Of a stretch of 64,000 bases of DNA, positions 42,583 to 50,800 are shown piece after piece (position 1 is the stretch's first letter; the number at the start of each line of letters is the position of its first letter). A program made the position numbers and the translations under genes. Under the pieces are notes generated by a model. That model was not told the origin of the DNA, did no database searches, and saw only the letters and a program-made list of their open reading frames with translations. The DNA comes from CAVVAE01 sp963746185 (GTDB lineage Bacteria > Actinomycetota > Actinomycetes > Propionibacteriales > Nocardioidaceae), in contig CAVVAE010000004.1 of NCBI GenBank assembly GCA_963746185.1, forward strand, positions 1,488,001-1,552,000, written 5' to 3'.

Positions 42583-43218
42583 ATGCAACAGACTCCATCT
42601 ACATACGCCGTTCAATTCTCGGTGGACTATCCCGACCGTTCTCTCAACCGGCTGACCACCGCCTTTCGGATCTTCGTGGCCATCCCCATTCTCATCGTGC
42701 TCACCAGCGTGTCTGGTGAGACTTGGCAGTCGACGGCTGGCCAAGCCGAGGTGGTCGTAACCACGGCAGGCGGAGTGCTGTTCCTGGCTCCCCTGCTCAT
42801 GATCCTCTTCCGGCAGAAGTACCCTCGCTGGTGGTTCGACTGGAATCTCGAACTCCAACGGTTCACCAACAGGGTGGGCGCCTATCTGGCATTGATGAAC
42901 GACAGCTATCCCTCGACCGACGACCACCAAACAGTGCACCTCAACTACCGCTACCCCGACGTTCCTACGGAACTGAACCGTTGGCTCCCTCTCGTGAAAT
43001 GGTTTCTGGCCATCCCGCACTATGTCGTGCTCATTGTGCTCAACGTCGCTGCATTCTTCGCAGTGATCGGCGTCTGGTTCGCTGTGCTCTTCACCGGCCG
43101 CTACCCATGGGCGATCTTCGAGTTTGTCGAGGGTGTGTTCCGTTGGAACAACAGGGTCGCTGGCTACGCGTTCGTGCTGGTTACCGACGAATACCCGCCA
43201 TTCCGGCTCTCGGCCTGA
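42583..43218 (+). CDS. DUF4389 membrane protein
   Basis: The ATG at 42583 is preceded by GGAGG, which overlaps a short palindrome CCTACGTAGG (42563-42572). It gives 211 residues. DUF4389 features are visible: YAVQFSVDYPDRSLNRLTTAFRI, the helix LVKWFLAIPHYVVLIVLNVAAFFAVIGVWFAVLF, and TGRYPWAIFEFVEGVFRWNNRV with DEYPPF near the C-terminus. Four TM helices are likely. The function of the family is unknown. It stands apart from the tRNA and is followed by a 259-base gap. Confidence 0.82.
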   Translation: MQQTPSTYAVQFSVDYPDRSLNRLTTAFRIFVAIPILIVLTSVSGETWQSTAGQAEVVVTTAGGVLFLAPLLMILFRQKYPRWWFDWNLELQRFTNRVGAYLALMNDSYPSTDDHQTVHLNYRYPDVPTELNRWLPLVKWFLAIPHYVVLIVLNVAAFFAVIGVWFAVLFTGRYPWAIFEFVEGVFRWNNRVAGYAFVLVTDEYPPFRLSA

Positions 43219-43477
43219 GCCAGCAGCTCCGAATCGACAAGCTGGGCTTGGTTTCTGACGGTTGACGACCCTTCTGCTGTGTACGCAGCGTGGGGCTTCA
43301 CTGACTGCTTGTATAGCGATTCAGGCATCCGCGATCACAGGCTGCGGCAGCACGATCACGCTCCCTGGAAACGCGTGACGTTTGTTGAATGGTCATGTAA
43401 CCATGGGCAAACACGCGTCTCCGGTACCCCCGGTTCCGGCGCAGCGGCGCACCGGCGAGGACGGCAGGGACTTGGAC

Positions 43478-44470
43478 ATGGCTAGACGCACCCGCACCCG
43501 CACCACACTCTTCGTGACCTCAGTTGTCGGCGTGATGACGCTGCTCGCGCCCGTGTCGCTCACGGCCGAGGCGGCGCCGGCCCCGCGCGCTGCCGCAGCA
43601 GCCGCAGCGAGCCCGATGCTCATCGGCGCGAGCTCCAGCGACTGGACCTGGTTCGACAACAATGTCGGCCCTATGCAGATCTACCGAAACTTCGACTCGG
43701 GCTTCAGCTACCCAACGTGGCAAGAGACGCCCGCGTACCAGCTGCATGCGAACGCACCGGCGAACGACTACTCGACCAAGGTTGCGCCGCAGCGCCTGCT
43801 CAACCCTGCGGACCCCATCAACGCCCAGATGCGCGCGTTCCTCGCCACGACGCCCGAGAACATCATCATCACCAACATGCACGAGCCCGACAACTCCTTC
43901 CAGGGCAGCTTCACAGCCGCCCAGTTCCGTGCGTCGATCCTGAAGTTCGCTGAGATGGTTCGTGCTCAGAACGCCATCGACGGCGGCACCAGGATGACCT
44001 CGGTGATTCTCATGGGCGTCACGTTCGGTGCCTTCGGCACTTCCACCGCTGACATGTGGTGGCCTACCGACGCTCGCGATGGTGGCCACGTCGACATCCT
44101 CGAAGCTGACCTCTATGCGTTGCCGCACGCCACCCAAACGGCGTGCTGTCCGGCCGGCTACACCGACGGAGTCAGCTGGCGGAAGGCACCCGCGGTGATC
44201 AACAACCTCAAGAACTTCGCGCTGTCCCGCGGCACTCCGTGGGCGATCGCCGAGCTGGGATACCTCGAGGACGTCAACAGCCCGATGCACAAGGCGACTG
44301 CATTGTCTGAGGCCGTGGCCTACGCGAGGCTGCACGGCGCTCACCACGTCTCAATCTTCGACGCCAAGGGACCCCGTGCCAGCTGGAAGCTATGGCACGC
44401 CTCACCAGTGGGAACGCTGTCTGCAACGTCGAACGCCGCGAACATGTGGAAGTCCCTGGCCGGCAACTGA
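43478..44470 (+). CDS. Secreted glycoside-hydrolase-like TIM-barrel protein
   Basis: I chose the ATG at 43478 (AGGGA upstream; 330 residues); an ATG at 43403 would add 25. A basic n-region and FVTSVVGVMTLLAPVSLTAEAA form a signal peptide. The body follows the (beta/alpha)8 pattern of GH26-like enzymes. A likely acid-base glutamate E136 is in ITNMHEPDNSF at the end of a strand, and a likely nucleophile E259 is in WAIAELGYLED. DADMWWPTDARDGG-like and HVSIFDAKG segments fit barrel strands. The sugar target is unknown. It lies just upstream of the giant adhesin gene. Confidence 0.72.
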   Translation: MARRTRTRTTLFVTSVVGVMTLLAPVSLTAEAAPAPRAAAAAAASPMLIGASSSDWTWFDNNVGPMQIYRNFDSGFSYPTWQETPAYQLHANAPANDYSTKVAPQRLLNPADPINAQMRAFLATTPENIIITNMHEPDNSFQGSFTAAQFRASILKFAEMVRAQNAIDGGTRMTSVILMGVTFGAFGTSTADMWWPTDARDGGHVDILEADLYALPHATQTACCPAGYTDGVSWRKAPAVINNLKNFALSRGTPWAIAELGYLEDVNSPMHKATALSEAVAYARLHGAHHVSIFDAKGPRASWKLWHASPVGTLSATSNAANMWKSLAGN

Positions 44471-44812
44471 CCGACTGGCATCGCACAGCGCTCAAGCACA
44501 GCTCACCGCTTCGGCGCGAGTTGACGTGCCGCGCAGCGGAATAGGTCCCACCCCCATACTCGTCGCACGGCCTGCTCCGAACCATCGAACGGCGTCCCGT
44601 CGCGGCCGTCCGGATTCGATCGTATGGCCCGAATGGCCACTATTTCGCGACATCGCTCTGGAGTGGCTACTAGCGGAGTCAACAAGACCTATGTTGCGTA
44701 AGGGCATTCGCCGCTTTTCCCTCTGAAACCCGTCGTACGCGGACACCTGACCGGGCTGGCTCTCAGCTCGCCTTGGTCAACAGAGGGCCATCGACATGGG
44801 GGAGAACTCACT
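44471..44812 (+). other. 342-base leader/intergenic region before the adhesin gene
   Basis: No gene is supported. The final bases contain GGGGAGAA five bases before the GTG at 44813. The middle (44680-44730) is the most AT-rich part and may hold the promoter. I looked for a riboswitch-like fold and saw no conserved core. Confidence 0.4.
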
Positions 44813-47800
44813 GTGCTGTTCAACCGTCACGCACACCAATGGGCTACGCGCGTCTTGCGTCCCGCGCTGGCACTAGCAGTGACCGCGTTGTCGATGGTGT
44901 TCGTCATGTCGCCGCAGGCCTTCGCCGTGCCCGCGATCCAGCTCACGAAGTCTGCCCCCGCCGACGTCCTGGTCGGTGGCGAAGCGACGTATCGGTTGAC
45001 CGCAAACAATTCCAGCACCAACCCCACCGCCGTCATCGAGTACAACCTGAGCTTTCGCGACGTGCTCCCCGTCGGCGTGACGTACGTCGTCGGCTCCACG
45101 AGTCCGGCGTCGCTCGGCGAACCATCCGTCTTCACGAACGCGACGACCGGACAGCAGACCGTCGTCTGGACCAACGTCTCAGACCTCGCCGTCAACGCTG
45201 ACCTGCAGCTCACCTTCAAGGGCAAGTTCAGCGGCACAGCCCTTCCTGTCGGCTCGTCAGTGGTGAACAATGCGAACCTCTACGCGCACAGCAATCCCCG
45301 CTTCGTACCTCGCTTCGACAGCGCCGGCCAGGTCGTGGCCGGCTCGTACACCGAGACCGCCAGCGCCACGTCGGGTCAGACAGTGGTCACCGCCATCAAG
45401 GTCACCAAGTCCGAACCGAGTCCCGAGGCCGAACTGATGCGCGGCGTGCACGACCACACCACGGTCTACACGCTGCAGGTCACCAACAACACGCGCGCCG
45501 CCACCAACGCGGTGAGCGTGACCGACTTCGTACCCGCCGGCCTGGAGTTTCTTGGGTGCGGACAGGTGGACAACAGCGGCTCCACCCGTGAGTATCCGGG
45601 CGCCGCTTCGCTCGTCGCCACTCCCGCCGTCGGCGCGGCCTGCCTCACACCGGACAGCGTCGCCACGGTGCTGAACCCAGCTGGCTACCCGGCCGGCACG
45701 TACACCCGCGTCATCTGGACCCTTGGCAACATGGCGGTCGGTGAGGTGAGGACCATCAAGTACGCCGCGGGTATTCCGCAGCGCTCCAACACGACGACCT
45801 GGCCCTCCGGAACACCGACGCCCGCAAGCCTGACGCAGGGGTCGAACCTCAACAACAACTCGGGCCCGTCAACACGCGAAGGCGCCTCCGAACAGGGCCT
45901 GACGAACTACGTCCGGGCCGAGGGTGACTACACCGGACCCCTCACTGGTAGCGCCGTCGCGCATGTGATCTCTACCGAGACTCACGTGGTCACCGCCGAA
46001 GACCTGGCCATGCAGAAGTCCACTTCGTCCGGCGGTTTCGCCTCAGGTGGAGTCGCGACGTTCAGCTTCACACTCGAGGCCGGCGAGTACGCCGACGCCG
46101 GTGACATCGTCATCGTCGACCATCTCCCCAATGGCATGTGCCCCCTCGACGATCAGGCCAACTACGTCGCAGGCACTCCGGCGGAGTGCAACGCCGACGC
46201 TGGCAACGCACCGACCGGGGCACAGATCTCCGACGTCGTCCAGAACGCTGACGGCACGTTCGATGTCACCTTCACACCCGTCGCGGTGCCGAGCAACGGG
46301 ATCGTGACGATCACGTTCAAGGCGCGCATGCGGACTTCATACACGGGAGGCACGCTGGGCGGCGAGCCAACTTCGGCCGGCGACCAGTTCACCAACAACG
46401 TTTCGCTGCAGGGCACGACGACAATGCGCAGCGACGTGAATGCGCCCGCGCCCGACGAATCGGTCGAGGTGGAAGACGCTTCGTCTTCGAGCGTCTCTTC
46501 GGCTGGACCAACCCTCACCAAGACGATCAAGCCGAACGAGACGCCGATGTCTTGTGCCACCGGTCCCTACCTGAAGACCCCGACGCCGGCACAGGTCACG
46601 TTCAGCGAGGGCTCGCGCGCGTGCTTCCAGATCAGGCTCGACCTGCCGTCGACGGTCTGGACGCGCGACGCGGTCATTACAGACTTCCTTCCTGTCGGCG
46701 TGACCTATGAGGCCGGGTCAGCCACCCTGACCCCTGCCAACAACGTGACTGCTGTGCTCGACGACTCAACTGGCGTACCCACGTGGACGCTGGGAGATCC
46801 CCAAGGCGCTGGCCGCTTCGCTCAACCAGGCGGCGTGTTCGAGGTCCGGCTCGCCGGCACCGTCGGTCAACCGGCGCCCGGCCCGTTGCCAGACCTGACA
46901 GCAAACCTCGCCAAGCTTCGCTACTCCGATGGTTCCGGCGGAACGGTCTCGCTACGTGACCTGATCGACATCCAAGTGGCCCCCGCGCCGCCGGTGTCGA
47001 TCCTCAAGGGTGTCGCCGATGTCGATGGCCTGCCCATCGCAGGCAACCCCGTCAACACCGATGGTTCACAGGTGCAGGCCGGCTCAGTGGTCTCCTTCCG
47101 GCTAGATGTGTCCAACGGCGGCTCAGCCGCGAACGGCAACAACATCGACATCCAGGCACCCGACGTGTGGGACGTGCTCCCGGTGGGGATCCGGTGCGTC
47201 GACATCTCAGTGATCAGCCCTGGTGGCGTGTGTACCAACCCCGGCGCAGGCGGCCACCCGTCGTTCACCAACAACGCAACGCTGAGCGCGATCCGTTGGC
47301 AGCAGCCCGCGACCTACCTCATCTCGGCGGGCGCGACGCGGCAGCTCACCTACGACATGACGATCCCCGCAACCGTAGGTGTGTCGACGGTCTTCACCAA
47401 CACAGCCGCTGTGGCGTCGTACGACACCTTGAACAACATCGTCGGCGAGACCGCCGAGCACCTTCCGAAGGCCAACATCGACACGACCACGAACTCGGCC
47501 AGCTGGGATGTACCGCCGGCGCAGGACACGTCGAATGTGCACACGCCCGACCCGACTCTCGCCAAAAGCGCCACGACGGCCATCACCGATACCAACAACA
47601 ATGCCGCCCAGGCGGTCGTCGGAGAAGGCGTGACCTACAAGGTCTCGCTCCGGGTTCCGGCCAAGACCAGCGTCTTCAACGGCGCCCTTGTCGACCCGAT
47701 GCCGACCGGCCTGACGTTCCTTTCTGCGACCGCGGGATTCTCCGGCACCAACACGTCTCCCGCCATCGGGGGCTTGCCAGCCGGCGTGACGTTCACGCCA

Positions 47801-50800
47801 GCCACCGGTGCACTGAGCCTCGGGGCGACCTACGTCAACAACACGACGTCGATCCAGCTGTTCGAGGTGACCATCCAGGCACGTGTCAGCACGCTGGCCG
47901 GCAACACGCATGGGGTTGCCCGGACCAACACAGCAAGCTTCAACAGCTCAACGGCCACGGCAGGTGGAACCGCCTTGCCGCGGATCGACGCCACGTCACC
48001 GGTCACCGTCATCGCGCCGTCACCGGTGTTGACCAAGACTGACAACGACGCCGACAACATCGTGGTCGCGGGACAGACGATCACGTACACGTTGACTGCG
48101 GGGAATGCTTCGGGCCGGCCGGTGATGCACGACAGCTGGGTCGTCGACTGCTTGCCGACGGGGCTGGCGTTCGGCGCGTTCGTCACCCCGTTCCCGGGAA
48201 CGGCGACTGCGGTTGCCGGCAATGGCTCCAACGGTTGTGCGGTGGGGGAGACTGCGCTGGCGTGGAACGTCGGCGACGTAACGACAACGAACCAGTTGCT
48301 GTCCTACACAGCCACGACCTCCCCGGCGTCGGCCGGCCGCACGACGTACAGGAACACGGCCACGCTCACCGGGAGCAGCCTCCAGGACGGCAAGGCTGGC
48401 CCGCAGGCGGCGGACAACCCGGTCGAGCGGGTCCTCCTCACCAGCGTGTTTGACACGATGACGGTTCAAGGCGCGACGGTTACGAAGAGTGCCAACCCGA
48501 CGGCGCGCACGATCGGGCAGAGCGGCAGCTGGACCGTGACGGCCGCCATACCCGCGGACGTCAACTTCTACGACTCGGCGCTCATCGACGAGCTACCAGC
48601 CGGCGTCGACCCGGCAACGGTCACGTCTACCCCTGTCACGTGCACCTATCCCGGTGGCGCGTCATGTGTACTCCCCGGTGGAGGCGTCGTCCTGACCCAA
48701 GCCGCTGGCCCGTTGACTGCCACTAGGATCGGCTGGCGGCTCGGTGACCTCGGGGCTGACACGCAGGTTCGCACGATTGCCGTCACCTACACCTCCGTCG
48801 TCCGTGACCTTGCATCCCTTCATCGAAGTGACACGCTCGTGAACCTGGCCCGGGTGTCCTGGAACGCTGCCGATGGCACCGACCCGGTGTCGGCCGGGGC
48901 GACTTTCAACCAGAGCTCGCTCAACGCTCCTGCGACCATCACGGTGCTCGAGCCCGTTCTGTCCATCGACAAGACCGTGAACGACACGACGCCCGCTCCC
49001 GGCGATGTGGTGACCTACTCCGTGCTGGTGTCCAACCTGGTCGGGCCCAATACCAGTGCGGCGTACAACGCGACCGTGGTCGACCAGGTCCCGATCGGAG
49101 TCGTCGTCGATGCGTCGTCTATCGCTGGCGGCGGTCTCCTGACCGGTGCGGGCATCAACGGTGGCGGCACGATCAGCTGGACCGTCGCTGGCCCGATCGC
49201 GCCAGGATCCATCCGCACGTTCACCTACGCTGCCCAGCTTGCCGACAGCCTCTCGCTTGACGGCTCCGCGCTGACGAATACAGCCGACATCACCGGCTAC
49301 TCCAGCCTGTCCAGTGGTGGCCGACAGTACGTCGCTCCTCTCGACACTGCCACCGCCATCGTCACGCCGGACTTCCCACATGTCTCGGTAGCCAAGAGCG
49401 TGAACGGCACGCGCGCCTACATCGGTGAGCCCAAGACCTGGACGGTCACGATCACCAGTGACGGAGCCTCGAAGGCATTCGGAGTGGACGCCACCGACAC
49501 GCTGCCCGTCAACTGGGCGTACGACGTCGGGACCGCGACAGCCAGCGTCTCCGGAGGTCCGGCCACTCCGGTCGCGCCCCAACTCGGCACCACCGGCGGC
49601 CGCCAAACATTGACGTGGACCAATCTCGGTGACCTGCCCCTCACCCGCACCATCGTCATCACTTACAGCGCCACCCCGACAGGCGGCGTCGTCATCGACG
49701 CGGGTGTCGGCTCCTCGATAGCGCACAGCAACACCGTGACCACCAAGGCTTCTGACGCGACGGGAGCGGAGAGCAGCGGCGCTGGTGCGTACGCCGGCGC
49801 ACCGGCAAGCGCCACCGCACGCATCGACAGCGCGGACGTCACGATTGCCAAGGCCCACACCGGCACTCCGGTGGCCGGCCGCCCGTTCGGCTGGACGATT
49901 CGCGTGGCCAACGACGGGACTGACACCGCGCGAGGCCCGTTCACCGTCACTGATGACCTGCCCAGTGGAGTGCTGTCTCCGGTCGCAACCGGGCTTGGTT
50001 GGTCGTGTGGAACCTCCACCAGCCAGGTGACCTGTGTGCGTACGGACGTGACGGACACGCTCGCACCCGCTGCGTCGTTCTCCGACATCAGCGTCAGCGT
50101 CGATATTCCAAGCGACATCCCTGATGGCTCCGACCTCACGAACGACGCAGGGGTGACCGCGCACACCTATGACCCCGACACCGACAACAACCAGGTTGCC
50201 GACGCCGCTACCGTGACGACGGCTGTCGACCTGGTGCTCGACAAGCAGCTCTCGGGTGATCTCGTCGCTGGAAACGAAGCGACCTACACGCTGGCCGTCC
50301 AGAACGACGGACCGTCCGACGGAACAGGACCAGTCGTCGTGACTGACACGCTTCCCGTCGGCGTCGACTTCGTGAGCGCTGACGGGACGGGCTGGTCGTG
50401 TTCGGAGTCGGCCGGCACAGTGACCTGCACCAAGATCACCGGTTTGACCAACGGCGAAGTGGCCCCCGTCATCACGGTGGTCGTCGACATCCCGGCCGAT
50501 CGTCAGTCAGTGGTGATCAATGCGGCCAATGTGGACGGCCCGGACGTCGACCCTGTCCCCGCCAACAACGACGACTCCGTTTCGACAGACCCGATCGAGA
50601 CAGCTGACCTGTCCATCGAGAAGGAGTCTCGCGGTCCCTTCATCCCGGGCTCCACCGGCACGTACCGATTCAGCGTGCACAACTTCGGCCCGTCGTACGC
50701 AGACGTGCCCGTCCGGATCACGGACACGCTGCCTGCCGAGCTGACGTATGCCGGAACCAACTCGGTCACCGGCGTCTGGTCGTGCAACGCTGTCGGGCAA

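Noticed and set aside
44471..44812. Riboswitch upstream of the adhesin
   Set aside because: No conserved core such as that of cyclic-di-GMP or ydaO-type elements was seen.
48662..50164. 500-codon open frame on the minus strand inside the adhesin gene
   Set aside because: It is the antisense shadow of the repeat-rich adhesin, with arginine/histidine-rich, domain-free sequence and no ribosome site.
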